DNA of 45,050 bases from an uncultured Clostridia bacterium (GCA_944393395.1 CALYAB010000005.1:1-45050), one strand, 5' to 3'. Positions 1-8,081 are shown, numbered from the stretch's first letter. A program made the numbers and translations. Notes: generated by a model not told the origin, from the letters alone.

Positions 1-270
1 CAAGAATTTCAAGATAAGGAATTTGACATTGAATACAAATATAAAAATAAAATTAAGTCATTAGAAAAAGAAAATAACCATTTACTCAAAATCATCGATA
101 AATTCTATGAAACTGTCGAAAAATTTATACATTGGATTTGTCATAAATTTGGTATTGGCGAATCAAAAGAATTAATTAAAAATTTTCAAGAAGAAACTCA
201 TACCTTTATTGATCCAGTAAAACAAATTGAAAATGAGGAAAGAGAAAAAGAATGGGATTTAGAAATATAG
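1..270 (+). CDS. C-terminal end of a probable mobilization/relaxase-type protein (5' end outside window)
   Basis: The frame is open from the first base to a TAG stop and gives 89 residues. The sequence is strongly charged with a coiled-coil look (KIKSLEKENNHLLKIIDK), then an aromatic stretch (KFIHWICHKFGIGESKELI), and an acidic end EEREKEWDLEI. This arrangement resembles, from memory, the C-termini of plasmid-mobilization (Mob/Pre-like) proteins in Clostridia integrative elements. The catalytic N-terminal part lies outside the window, so the assignment is tentative. A hairpin directly after the stop is shared with the convergent gene downstream. The call fits the surrounding accessory DNA, which holds a second relaxase-like remnant near 9 kb. 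Confidence 0.4.
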   Translation, partial: QEFQDKEFDIEYKYKNKIKSLEKENNHLLKIIDKFYETVEKFIHWICHKFGIGESKELIKNFQEETHTFIDPVKQIENEEREKEWDLEI

Positions 271-274
271 CTAT

Positions 275-303
275 AAAGACCATTATTCAAATTAATGGTC
301 TTT
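275..303. terminator. Shared hairpin between convergent genes
   Basis: An 11 bp perfect inverted repeat (AAAGACCATTA / TAATGGTCTTT, 7 nt loop) lies just after the stop of the partial gene on the left. It overlaps the stop codon of the minus-strand amidotransferase. The T-tract is short on both strands, so it is probably a modest bidirectional terminator. Confidence 0.55.
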
Positions 304-948
304 GTTAGATATTTTGTTGACAAAATACTCAAAAAATTTCATATCATTCATATATTCAGGATGCCATTGAACAGCAATTATATTTTTGTTTTCTATACCT
401 TCTACAATACCATCTTCGCTTTTTGCAACTACTTTAAAACCTTTTGCAACTGTTTTTATTGCTTGATGATGTAGTGAATTTATTTGCATTTGTTCAGTTT
501 TATAGCAGTCATATAAAAAAGAATCTTTTTCAAATTTCACATTATGTCTTTCATTTCTAAGTAATTTATGATTTGGAATATCTTGATACAAACTGCCACC
601 AAAGAAAACATTTATAGCTTGTATTCCTCTGCAAATACCTAAAATAGGTTTGTTGACATCGTTAAATTTTTTTATCATTGCAAAATCTAATGTATCGATT
701 TCTTCTGTCATCTTATGTATCTCTTTAATAGGTTGTTCTCCATAATTTTTAGGATTTATATCTATAGCACTTCCTATAACAATTAGTCCATCACAAATAT
801 CAACGACTTCTTCTAAATTAGTTAATGAACTAACTGGAAATAATAATACATTAAGTTTTTCAAATATATCCTTGAATTCTTTATCTATATAATATTTTTC
901 AGTACCCTTTTCAGATAATCCATATCTTTCTGTTATTGCTAGTATCAT
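292..948 (-). CDS. Gamma-glutamyl-gamma-aminobutyrate hydrolase family (class I glutamine amidotransferase, peptidase C26)
   Basis: This is a 218-residue protein of the PuuD-like class I glutamine amidotransferase family. The nucleophile elbow GICRG carries the catalytic Cys, and WHPE near the C-terminus supplies the His and Glu of the triad. The segment ICDGLIVIGSAID fits the family's early GG/GS-containing strand. Members usually hydrolyse gamma-glutamyl amides in the cytoplasm, for example in polyamine breakdown, but the substrate here is unknown. The start is supported by AGGAG seven bases upstream of the ATG. It stands alone between a mobilization remnant and an uncharacterised operon, so it may be cargo of the accessory region. 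The family call is confident, the substrate is not. Confidence 0.85.
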   Translation of the reverse strand: MILAITERYGLSEKGTEKYYIDKEFKDIFEKLNVLLFPVSSLTNLEEVVDICDGLIVIGSAIDINPKNYGEQPIKEIHKMTEEIDTLDFAMIKKFNDVNKPILGICRGIQAINVFFGGSLYQDIPNHKLLRNERHNVKFEKDSFLYDCYKTEQMQINSLHHQAIKTVAKGFKVVAKSEDGIVEGIENKNIIAVQWHPEYMNDMKFFEYFVNKISNKDH

Positions 949-972
949 AAATTTTCTCCTAAAATCCGTATC

Positions 973-1422
973 TTATTTATGAAAGATTAATTTAATCTTA
1001 CTAATAATTTTACTAAAAAAAGACTCTTTATAAGCAACTATTTCTGCATTCTCTTTTGGTTTTTCAGTATATTCAACAGTTTTTTGTCTATTTTTGAAAA
1101 TATTATCAGGGTTATATTTTTCTCTCATATAATTTTGATATTTTATTTCGTTTTCGTTTAAAATTTTATTTAATTTTTTCTTTTCTATGTCATCACACAT
1201 ATAATCTCTATATAATACTGTTAGAAGTTCTTTTGTAGTAGGTAATAAATTTTGTTTTTCTAATGACATTGTTTTATCAATTTTCCAATTAAAATCTTTT
1301 GATTTATTATTTTCAATATAACTAATAACTTTTTTAGGTATTCTAGCCTTTAAATTGGGTGTAACATATTTTAGTATTTCATTTATTTGATATAGTGAAT
1401 TTGAATATTCTATATTTTCCAT
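973..1422 (-). CDS. Uncharacterised protein, paralogue of the protein encoded at 10472-10915
   Basis: The likely start is the internal ATG of MENIEYSN, because GGAGAG lies just before it and because it falls 1-2 bases after the stop of the upstream gene; this gives 149 aa. I do not recognise a named domain. The protein is helical and charged, with a cysteine (YMCDD), the segment LNENEIKYQNYMREKYNPD and a basic amphipathic tail ending IKLIFHK. The same pattern (LNENEKEYQKHISEKYNLD, tail FLKRFLHK) occurs in the protein at 10472-10915, so the two are paralogues. It is the last gene of a tightly packed minus-strand operon of three genes. The tail may contact membrane or a nucleic acid, which is inference only. 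Confidence 0.7.
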   Translation of the reverse strand: MENIEYSNSLYQINEILKYVTPNLKARIPKKVISYIENNKSKDFNWKIDKTMSLEKQNLLPTTKELLTVLYRDYMCDDIEKKKLNKILNENEIKYQNYMREKYNPDNIFKNRQKTVEYTEKPKENAEIVAYKESFFSKIISKIKLIFHK

Positions 1423-1423
1423 A

Positions 1424-1816
1424 TTACTCTCCTTTTTCTTCTGATTTATCTTTATCGTTTTCTCTATCAGGGTGTAACCATTTTCCAATTTTATCTTTCA
1501 ATGAAGATGACCTTTTTTCTACTGTTCCTGCTCTTTGTTCTGTAGCAATAGCTTCTAGTGACTCTTTATCAGCTAGATATCGTCCTTCTTCTATTGTTCG
1601 TCTTTGTCGATATAGTGCTAATTCCTCAACTAAATATGTTTCAACATCTTCTTGACTATGACCTTTAGCATACTCTGCATATTCTTGTGATTTAACTATT
1701 GGTACTAAAGCCTTAATTTCATCACCTGTTAAATGAGATAACTTATGCATACAAAGAGCATCCAAATTTTCTCTTCCTTTTGAAGTATCAAGAATTTCTA
1801 AATAAAATTCAGGCAT
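1424..1816 (-). CDS. Uncharacterised 130-aa charged protein, middle gene of a three-gene operon
   Basis: The protein has 130 residues with no recognised domain. The N-terminal half (MPEFYLEILDTSKGRENLDA) looks globular. The centre is rich in Glu, Tyr and Arg and probably helical, and the last 30 residues are highly charged and probably disordered. GGAG five bases before the ATG supports the start. It overlaps the upstream gene by 8 bp and abuts the downstream one, so the three are almost certainly co-transcribed. Its base composition is slightly less AT-rich than its neighbours, consistent with transferred DNA. No function is assigned. Confidence 0.6.
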   Translation of the reverse strand: MPEFYLEILDTSKGRENLDALCMHKLSHLTGDEIKALVPIVKSQEYAEYAKGHSQEDVETYLVEELALYRQRRTIEEGRYLADKESLEAIATEQRAGTVEKRSSSLKDKIGKWLHPDRENDKDKSEEKGE

Positions 1817-2585
1817 TACATCTCCGTTTAAAATCAGTTTTTAAGTTATGTATTTGAACATTCCAAAATTCAGCTGGGTATTTACCACCTTTTCCAATAA
1901 CAACACTTTCCTCTAATCCTTCTTTTGCTAAATATTCTCTATACTCTTGTTGAAATTGTCTTGCCATCTCATCACGATGATCTACTAATTGTTTATTCAT
2001 TAAATCTTCTTGAGTTAATTGGTCTAACAATACAAATGATAAACCTCTGTCTTTGAACATAAAACTATAATCACTTGAAATAGCTACATTACCCTTTTGC
2101 ATTTCTTTATGTAATTTTCTTAATAAATCGCTACTATGTTCATTTGTAGATATTAAGTCGAAATTTCCACCTCCATTAAAACCTGCATACCATAAAGCAA
2201 CTACTTCAGGAGAATCTACTTTTCCACCAAACGATGACATAAATTCTTCTGTTCTCTTTCTATCATCATTATTAATGTATCTGTCCATAATTTCGCGTCT
2301 CTCTTCTTCTGTTTTTTTCATTAAACTGTAATAATTCCATGAATCATTAGTTATCCAAACATTTCCATCACTAAATTCCATCATATGAACTGCATTAGGA
2401 TTTTCAACAATTTCTCCATTAAATGGGTGATTTTTATTTTTATCTATTAATTTTTTAGGTTTTGTTTGTTCTTCTCCACTATAGTCAGATTCATGTTCTG
2501 CATAAAATCCATATCCTGCATTAAATCCAACTAATTTACCATCTCTTTCTAGGACTTCTTGTCCATGATAAGCATATCTTCCCAT
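1809..2585 (-). CDS. Uncharacterised 258-aa protein, first gene of a three-gene operon
   Basis: This gene opens the minus-strand operon and is preceded by AAGGAG at good spacing. The 258-residue product begins MGRYAYHGQEVLERDGKLVG and has aromatic and Gly-rich stretches (GFNAGYGFYAEHES, LWYAGFNGGGNFDL) and a glutamine/glutamate-rich helical region near the C-terminus (MARQFQQEYREYLAKEG). No signal peptide or membrane segment is visible, so it is probably cytoplasmic. I recognise no catalytic motif. The compact operon with a small last gene that also occurs beside a different large gene at 9.5 kb suggests a modular accessory (defence, toxin or element-encoded) locus. That is inference. Confidence 0.6.
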   Translation of the reverse strand: MGRYAYHGQEVLERDGKLVGFNAGYGFYAEHESDYSGEEQTKPKKLIDKNKNHPFNGEIVENPNAVHMMEFSDGNVWITNDSWNYYSLMKKTEEERREIMDRYINNDDRKRTEEFMSSFGGKVDSPEVVALWYAGFNGGGNFDLISTNEHSSDLLRKLHKEMQKGNVAISSDYSFMFKDRGLSFVLLDQLTQEDLMNKQLVDHRDEMARQFQQEYREYLAKEGLEESVVIGKGGKYPAEFWNVQIHNLKTDFKRRCNA

Positions 2586-2714
2586 AAATTTCTCCTTTTT
2601 TATATTATATATTTTTTTAATTTATATCACAAAATTTTACTTTTTACAATAAATATGACAAACAAACAATTTTTATTACAAAAAAATAATATTTTTGTAA
2701 TATTTCTGCAACAT

Positions 2715-2915
2715 TTATTCTCTACAAAATTCTTTTTCCAAAAATTGTGCTTGTTCTTTTGTTATTCTATTATTGACTACTGCTAAATTTAATAATGATT
2801 TAATATTCTCCCATTTCATACATTTTGAATAGCCTTTTGCCGTTAATTCAATATAATCTGTAATTTCTTCAAATATATAATAAGGTATATTAAATTCTTT
2901 ATTTAATTGTTCCAT
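2715..2915 (-). CDS. Small uncharacterised protein (66 aa)
   Basis: The start is taken at MEQLNKEF because AAGGAG lies nine bases upstream. A longer reading to 3008 would add a hydrophobic segment but lacks a ribosome site and would run through the operator. The product has 66 residues, is helical and charged, and includes IPYYIFEEITDYIELTAKG and CMKWENIKSLLNLAVVNNRIT. I recognise no named family, though small proteins of this style are frequent in Clostridia accessory DNA. It is divergent from the XRE regulator gene, with a palindromic operator between them, so the regulator probably controls it. Confidence 0.6.
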   Translation of the reverse strand: MEQLNKEFNIPYYIFEEITDYIELTAKGYSKCMKWENIKSLLNLAVVNNRITKEQAQFLEKEFCRE

Positions 2916-2962
2916 TTTGTGTTGCTCCTTTTTGAATATTTTTAAAGTATATAAATATATTA

Positions 2963-2976
2963 AAGTGTTAACACTT
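2963..2976. promoter_or_regulatory. Palindromic operator candidate for the adjacent XRE regulator
   Basis: A perfect 14 bp palindrome, AAGTGTTAACACTT, lies in the divergent intergenic region between the small minus-strand gene and the XRE regulator. Dyads of this size in such a position commonly bind the neighbouring helix-turn-helix repressor as a dimer. Confidence 0.55.
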
Positions 2977-3039
2977 ATAAATATAACATAGAAAAATATT
3001 AAAATCAATACATATATATAAATGAAAGTAGGAATAAAT

Positions 3040-3297
3040 ATGTCATTGATTGCAAGATTTGATGGAAATATGAATGTAATTGGTAGATTATTAAAAGAAT
3101 ATAGAATAAAAAAAGACTTATCTTATGAAAAACTTTCTGCAAAATTAGAATTAATGGGAATTAGTATTCATAAACAAAGTTTATATGATATTGAGAATAA
3201 CAAAAGAACTGTTAAAGATTATGAATTATTTGGAATTGCTCATGTTCTTGGTATAGATGTAAATGATTTATTAAAAGATATTAGTAAAAAATTTTAA
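3040..3297 (+). CDS. XRE-family helix-turn-helix regulator
   Basis: A compact DNA-binding protein of 85 aa from the preferred ATG (MSLIARFDG), which is preceded by AGGA; an earlier ATG at 3022 has no ribosome site. The Cro/C1-type fold is visible as IGRLLKEYRIKKDLSYEKLSAKL, a turn, and a recognition-helix region around SIHKQSLYDIENNKRTVKDYEL. The end LGIDVNDLLKDI is typical of XRE proteins. It has no sensor domain. It is divergent from a 66-aa gene with a palindrome between them, so it probably represses itself and that gene. The IS30-family element follows it directly. Confidence 0.85.
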   Translation: MSLIARFDGNMNVIGRLLKEYRIKKDLSYEKLSAKLELMGISIHKQSLYDIENNKRTVKDYELFGIAHVLGIDVNDLLKDISKKF

Positions 3298-3481
3298 AAG
3301 GTGAGTTGTAAAAGTAACTTCCAAAAGAAAAACTAAATTCCAAATGTAAGAGAAACGTCAAGATATAGGCGGTTCTTTTGGTATAAGAGTTGATTTTTTT
3401 CATAAAATAGTGTAATATTAACTTACAGAAACGAGAAATTGAGCATGGCAAACAAGCAAAAAGAAATTAATTTTTTTTTCG
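3298..3481. other. Gene-free flank between the XRE gene and the insertion sequence
   Basis: No gene is seen. The stretch carries CCAAAAGAA (3321-3329) facing TTCTTTTGG (3374-3382), a possible hairpin. It also carries TAAATTCCAAATG (3334-3346), whose reverse complement lies at 4918-4930 outside the other end of the insertion sequence. Confidence 0.4.
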
Positions 3482-4875
3482 TGTAAGATTAAATTCCATT
3501 TGCTTAGTTTCCATATTCAGTTAAAAGATGTTTCTAAGGTTGTTCGATTTTTCTATCGAATAAAGTTAAATGTTTATTTAATTTTTAAAAGATATGGCTG
3601 TAGCGTAACCATATCTTTTTCTATCTTTTGTATATTAAGTTTTTCTAGTATTTCATTGCCATACAAAAACTCAAAAGCTTCATAAGGTGTTTTTCCATTT
3701 AAAACTTTCCTTGGTGTTGAATTAATATGGGAAAACATTAAATTTAAATCTTCTTGTGTTAAATTTTTTAAAGATTTTCCATTGGGAATAATGTCTCTAA
3801 CATAGTTATGATTGTTTTCTACATGAGGCTTTTGACTAGGAGTTTGTGGATCACAGTAAAAAATATTAGACCTAATTTCTCCTGTTTCTGTATTTACTTC
3901 AAATAATTCATATTTCTCAAATTCTGAACCTCTATCTGTTAGAAGTAATGAAAACAACTTCTGGTAATCATTTTCTAAAGTTTTTTGTAAATTATCTAAT
4001 GTACTAGCCATAGATTCAGATGTTTTTTCCGTATGTAAAAATCCTATCATTAGTCCTGTATTTTGAAATATAAATGTTTGAATATATGGACCATCTTGAT
4101 GATTGTAAACTGTATCCATTTGAGTTGTTGGAATACTAGGATTTTCTTTTACAAATTCTAAATAATCTTTGTATCTTCTTCCTTCATAGTTTACTGGTTC
4201 TTTACGTTTCTTTAATTTTTTTCTTTTTCTCATAGATACCTGTCTACGTAAAGAAAAGTTGTTAATTCCATAATCTTGAAATATTCCACTTTCAATATAC
4301 ATATATAAGGTTTTGGAACACATTTTAATTTCAGGATGATTTTTTAAAATTTGATAAACAGATTGTCCTTGTTTTAAAAGAGGTTTAATGATATCTACAA
4401 TCTCAAGCATTTCTTTAGTATTTAGATTAACACCTTCTCGAGAATCTTTTAGAGTGTATAAATAACTTTCATGAGCCTGTTTAGCATAATAGAAATACTT
4501 ATCTAATCTACATTTAGAAATGTTTGGGCAAAGATTACACACTCCAACTTTTCTATCTCTTCTTGTACATTTAATTTCTTCATATTCAGAGCATTTGCCA
4601 TGACAGATTCTACATTCTTTAAATTTAGTACAAGTGATAGGATTGTTAAATGGATTTCTAGGTTTTAATTTTCTTCTGTTTTTAATTTCTTTAGCAACAG
4701 TTGAAATGTCTTTATTAATATTTCTGGCTATTTCAGTCCTAGATAATTCATTTTCAAGACCTTCTTGAATTTTCTTTCTATCTTCCAAAGTTAAATGAGT
4801 ATTTTTCATATTGTACCTCCTTCTAACCTTAGAAACATCTAACTTTTATTATATCATCTAGAATTTAATCTTACA
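3482..4875 (-). mobile_element. IS30-family insertion sequence with two-part inverted repeats
   Basis: The transposase gene is bracketed by a 15 bp perfect inverted repeat, TGTAAGATTAAATTC at 3482-3496 and its complement at 4861-4875. A second internal perfect 16 bp pair, AGATGTTTCTAAGGTT, lies at 3526-3541 and 4825-4840. The ends as given (1394 bp) are the outermost symmetrical bases I can see, and I find no clear target-site duplication. A further 13 bp symmetrical pair outside (3334-3346 / 4918-4930) could be part of the target or of a longer terminus. The transposase frame is intact, so the element may be active. Confidence 0.7.
3574..4809 (-). CDS. IS30-family transposase
   Basis: A 411-residue transposase, a normal length for IS30-type enzymes. 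The N-terminus has a helix-turn-helix typical of the family (LTLEDRKKIQEGLENELSRTEIA followed by STVAKEI). A cysteine-rich zinc-like region follows (CRICHGKC, CNLCPNISKC). The DDE catalytic core is visible as Asp in TTQMDTVYN, Asp in LLLTDRGSEFE and Glu in KPHVENNHNYVRDIIP. The enzyme cuts and joins DNA at the inverted repeats of its element. No frameshift or internal stop is seen. The gene is transcribed away from the 4861-4875 end, the usual arrangement, and has an AAGGAGG-like site before its ATG. Confidence 0.93.
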   Translation of the reverse strand: MKNTHLTLEDRKKIQEGLENELSRTEIARNINKDISTVAKEIKNRRKLKPRNPFNNPITCTKFKECRICHGKCSEYEEIKCTRRDRKVGVCNLCPNISKCRLDKYFYYAKQAHESYLYTLKDSREGVNLNTKEMLEIVDIIKPLLKQGQSVYQILKNHPEIKMCSKTLYMYIESGIFQDYGINNFSLRRQVSMRKRKKLKKRKEPVNYEGRRYKDYLEFVKENPSIPTTQMDTVYNHQDGPYIQTFIFQNTGLMIGFLHTEKTSESMASTLDNLQKTLENDYQKLFSLLLTDRGSEFEKYELFEVNTETGEIRSNIFYCDPQTPSQKPHVENNHNYVRDIIPNGKSLKNLTQEDLNLMFSHINSTPRKVLNGKTPYEAFEFLYGNEILEKLNIQKIEKDMVTLQPYLLKIK

Positions 4876-4983
4876 AATTATATTTTGTGTAAATGTTATT
4901 TCCTTATTTATATATTGCATTTGGAATTTACTTTGTAAATTTACGACGACTAAAAATTTATGCTATCATAAATCATCAATCTA

Positions 4984-5012
4984 TTTACTTTTATGTAAAT
5001 CTTTGATATAAT
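4984..5012 (+). promoter_or_regulatory. Sigma-A promoter for the methyltransferase gene
   Basis: TTTACT and TATAAT are separated by 17 bp, about 70 bases before the methyltransferase start. The leader contains a small palindrome, AAACTAAATTTTAGTTTG, just before the ribosome binding site. Confidence 0.6.
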
Positions 5013-5081
5013 GTTAGCGTTCAAAGTCATACTTAACAACAAACTAAATTTTAGTTTGTAAATTCACAAGGAGGTATTAAC

Positions 5082-5885
5082 ATGAACAATTGGTACGAGT
5101 CTAGCATCAAATCATTAGTTGAGGAGTATTTCAAAAAACATGGTTTTTCCGTTGTTTTTGACTCTTCAGAGTTCTGGGATGTGTTTATTGAAAAATATCA
5201 TAAACAAATTCCCAATTCTCAAATAGCACTTTTTGACCAAATTGCTACAGAAGCACGGTCATACGCATTCAACAAGAAATATGGTACATATTCATATTTA
5301 ACAGATTATCGTTCTGTGTGTAGAAATTGGAATCATATTATCTTAGGTGAAATCCAAAAAATTCTTGGGAAAGACTTATCTTCAAAAAAAGTTCTTGCTT
5401 TAGGAGCCAATAATGGTTCCGAACTTGCTATCATCTTTGAAGATTTCTTTAAATCAATGGATTTCGATGTTGTAGAAATTTCTGAAACAGCTTGTTTTTC
5501 TGGAAGGTCACTTTATCCACATATTAATTTTGTATGTGCATCTATGGATGAAGTAGAGCTTACTGAAAATGAATTTGATGTTTTTATCAGTTTACGTGCT
5601 GCTTATTGTGCAGGTAATAACCTTGATTTTATTGTTAATAAGGCTATTCATTCTGTTAAGCCTGGTGGAGTTATCATCTTCTCTATTTCTAACGGATACA
5701 TTGATATATCTGATGGTAAATATACACCTATTAAAGGATTATATAACCCAGAAAATCAGCATTGTGATGAAACAGAAACTGAAAGAAATATCAATTGGAT
5801 GAAATCTGCTATGTTAGCCAATGGTTGTTCAGAAGTTTCTTTGGTTGATGCTGAAAGTGAGATTTTGCTCATTTCTAAGCGTTAA
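5082..5885 (+). CDS. Class I SAM-dependent methyltransferase-like protein
   Basis: The 267-residue product has a Rossmann-type methyltransferase core. Motif I is KVLALGANNGSELA (about residues 105-118), the acidic end of strand 2 is VVEIS, and motif IV/post region includes NEFDVFISLRAA and VKPGGVIIFS. An N-terminal helical region of about 100 residues precedes the core. The substrate is unknown. The start has a strong AAGGAGG seven bases before the ATG. It is a single-gene unit with its own promoter and terminator, directly beside the IS element. It uses CGT and other codons that are rarer in neighbouring genes, so recent transfer is likely. Confidence 0.75.
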   Translation: MNNWYESSIKSLVEEYFKKHGFSVVFDSSEFWDVFIEKYHKQIPNSQIALFDQIATEARSYAFNKKYGTYSYLTDYRSVCRNWNHIILGEIQKILGKDLSSKKVLALGANNGSELAIIFEDFFKSMDFDVVEISETACFSGRSLYPHINFVCASMDEVELTENEFDVFISLRAAYCAGNNLDFIVNKAIHSVKPGGVIIFSISNGYIDISDGKYTPIKGLYNPENQHCDETETERNINWMKSAMLANGCSEVSLVDAESEILLISKR

Positions 5886-5938
5886 TTTTTGTAATATCTC
5901 TTTTTAGGGACTTCTATCTAATAGCAGTTCTTTTAAAA

Positions 5939-5975
5939 CTGTTCGACAACATTTATTGTCGAACAGCTTTTTATT
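5939..5975 (+). terminator. Rho-independent terminator of the methyltransferase gene
   Basis: A perfect 11 bp stem, CTGTTCGACAA / TTGTCGAACAG with a 6 nt loop, is followed by CTTTTTATT. It lies about 50 bases after the methyltransferase stop. Confidence 0.85.
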
Positions 5976-6271
5976 ATAATATACTTTCTATAATAATACT
6001 AAAACAATTTTGAAAGCCTGCTTTATAGTATTTCTTATTATAGTAAGTAAAATAATCTACTAATTATAGAATTTTTTAGAACTGCATAGAAAAAAAGTAT
6101 TAACCAAAATCCATTGATTAATACCCTTTCAGACTTTTGCAAATTCCTTGAGTTCCCTCAAAATTTGCTATCGTATGGTCGATGTGAGGAGAATTTGCTT
6201 TTGAAAATTGCTTATTTTCTAACATTTCGACATTTTTTGAATGTAGTTTGAATGCAGTAGAATAAATTTTA
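5976..6271. other. Gene-free stretch with a minus-strand terminator-like hairpin
   Basis: No convincing gene is seen. A hairpin GTATTAA (6097-6103) / TTAATAC (6118-6124) with an A-run on its left would terminate leftward transcripts. To its right, a minus-strand reading (about 6120-6190) gives a short open tail ending in SLKGY and a stop, possibly the last residues of a deleted gene. The right end holds GAATGTAGTTTGAATGCAGTA, echoed near 10997. Confidence 0.35.
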
Positions 6272-6300
6272 TTGAAAAATTTTTTAAATGCTTGTATAAT
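6272..6300 (+). promoter_or_regulatory. Sigma-A promoter for the DUF7695 gene
   Basis: TTGAAA, a 17 bp spacer and TATAAT lie about 35 bases before the ATG of the small zinc-ribbon-like gene. Confidence 0.7.
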
Positions 6301-6335
6301 GGTCTTAAAGAAAAGCTATAAGAGGTGGAGAAATT

Positions 6336-6524
6336 ATGAAAATTAGATGCTTAAAATGTAATGATATAATTGAATCTTTAAGTGTTCACGATTATAAAAA
6401 ATGTAAATGTGGAGCATGTTCAATTGATGGTGGAAATGAATATACAAGAATTGGTGGAGATTTTAAATACATTCATTGGGTATATGATGATGGACATGAA
6501 GAAGAAATAGGTTTTAAAAAATAA
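6336..6524 (+). CDS. DUF7695-like small Cys-rich protein (62 aa)
   Basis: This 62-residue protein begins MKIRCLKCNDIIES and continues KCKCGACSIDGGNEYTRIGGD. The paired cysteines (Cys5, Cys8 and the KCKCGAC cluster) look like a small zinc ribbon, and the IDGGNEYTRIGG segment is, from memory, the signature of the DUF7695 family. The acidic C-terminus is usual for it. Function is unknown. The gene has its own promoter, an AGGTGGAG ribosome site and a terminator that begins within its stop codon, so it is expressed as a single-gene unit. Such proteins are often found in prophage or integrative-element DNA. Confidence 0.8.
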   Translation: MKIRCLKCNDIIESLSVHDYKKCKCGACSIDGGNEYTRIGGDFKYIHWVYDDGHEEEIGFKK

Positions 6525-6558
6525 TGCAGATAAAAATCAACTGCATTATTTTTATTTA
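6520..6558 (+). terminator. Terminator of the DUF7695 gene
   Basis: A perfect 10 bp stem AATAATGCAG / CTGCATTATT with an 11 nt loop runs into a T-rich stretch. The left arm overlaps the stop codon. Confidence 0.75.
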
Positions 6559-6569
6559 TAAGTATTAAG

Positions 6570-6602
6570 TTACTAGTCAATTACTAGTCAGTTACTAGTC
6601 AA
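6570..6602. repeat. Three tandem copies of TTACTAGTCA
   Basis: The 10-mer TTACTAGTCA occurs three times in 33 bases (6570, 6581 and 6592) between two convergent genes. It contains the ACTAGT palindrome. Single related copies occur elsewhere in the window (for example GTTACTAGCC near 11280). Confidence 0.7.
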
Positions 6603-6621
6603 ACAATAATAATTTTTTACA

Positions 6622-8081
6622 TTATTTTTTTAAGATAAATTTCTTTTGGGGATCATGGTTACTAGTTCCAATCCACCCTATTATTTCTAAATCTTCTAAT
6701 TTTCTTAAATAACTAAGAACAGTATTTCTAGACCTGCCTGTGTATTTTGTTAATTCTGTTGTACTTGCTTCACTTCTATCATTAATAAATCTTAATATAT
6801 CTTTTTCAACTGAAGATAATAAATCCCAATTATTCTTTATTTTTTCATTCTTTTGAAGAGTTTCATGAACTCTTTTATCTCTCATTACTATATTGTTTTT
6901 TAGAGTTAATTTCAAAATATTACCATCTTCATAAATATATTCTGGTTCATCTAAGAAAAATTTATTCATTTCTTCATAAATACGAGCTACACCCTCATTA
7001 AGCTCTTTAACTAATCCCAAGTCAACTAGTGTTTCAGAAATTTTTGTATTACGTGCATATCTAACATTTTTCATGTTTTCTAAGGTAACTAATCCAGGTA
7101 GTTTTCCGGGACTTTTAATTTCCATTCTATCATCAAATATAAAAACTTTAATATGTTCTCCTAACATAGCATAGTTTCTATGTGTAACCGCATTAGTAAT
7201 CCCCTCAAGCCAAGCAAATTCAGGATATTCTGGAACTTTTTCAAAAATGCCATCTTTATTTAAATGGTTAAAATCTCTTAATTGGCTTCTAATAAATTTT
7301 TGAGCTTCTATAATTAATTTATATAATGGAAGTCTAAAAGTTTCTTCTTTTATAATATTTAAATTTTCACCTGTTTGCATATTATTTCCTGAATACTTTA
7401 TTACTCTTAGTCTTGCACAAGGGAAAAATACAGTTGGATCATTTGAAAATAATAAAACACCAGCATTAGTCAAATGATATGAGCCATTTACCTCTTTTAA
7501 AAAATGTCTTGCTTTTAATACTTCTATATTATCTTTGCTTTCAGCACCAATAGAATTTTTATACATATTGACCATTTCTTCATCAATATCTTCGATACTG
7601 CTTTCCAGTACAACTTGATTTTCGTAAGATACTTCTGGTCTATCAACTTTTAAGACTTGAATTTGCTCATCTGTTAATTTTATTGTAGAATCACCTCTTC
7701 TTAAATAAACTTCGTCTTTAACATTTCTTATTAAGCAATTGTGACTAATTTCAATATGTAATAGTAATATAAAATCTTCATGACCATTAGTATTTATTAT
7801 ATTCAATTTTTCAGTTTTTATTTCAGGAATTGTTTTTAAATATTGTATGATACTTTTTAAAATGTCATTATCCTTATTCCCATAATTTTCAAATCCTTCT
7901 AAATTACCATCATCGGTTATTCCAATTGCTAAAGTTCCTCCATCCGCATTAGCAAATCCTGCAATATGGTTTGCTATTCTTTTATATCCTTTTTAGCACT
8001 TTTTCTATCAAATTTTTGATTTTCTTTAGCAAAACATAAATATTTTTCAGTTAATTCTTCATTTAATTGTGATTGTAACAT
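6622..8081 (-). pseudogene. AlbA_2/RecG-like ATP-binding transcriptional regulator, split by one frameshift
   Basis: The C-terminal 394 residues read without interruption from 7806. Upstream, the same gene continues in another frame from an ATG at 8081 (MLQSQLNEELTEKYLCFAKE) with AAGGAG before it. The break is in a T-run at 7980-7983: one more base would join KSAKKDIK directly to RIANHIAGFANADGGTLAIG, the AlbA_2 nucleotide-binding signature. The C-terminal part shows the RecG-C/HATPase-like WLEGITNAVTHRNYAM and FDDRMEIKSPGKLPG, and a winged helix near the end (TELTKYTGRSRNTVLSYLRKLE). Proteins of this type are element-borne regulators. It lies 17 bp downstream of an XRE gene in one operon. 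The break could be real decay, slippage or a sequencing error. Confidence 0.8.
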
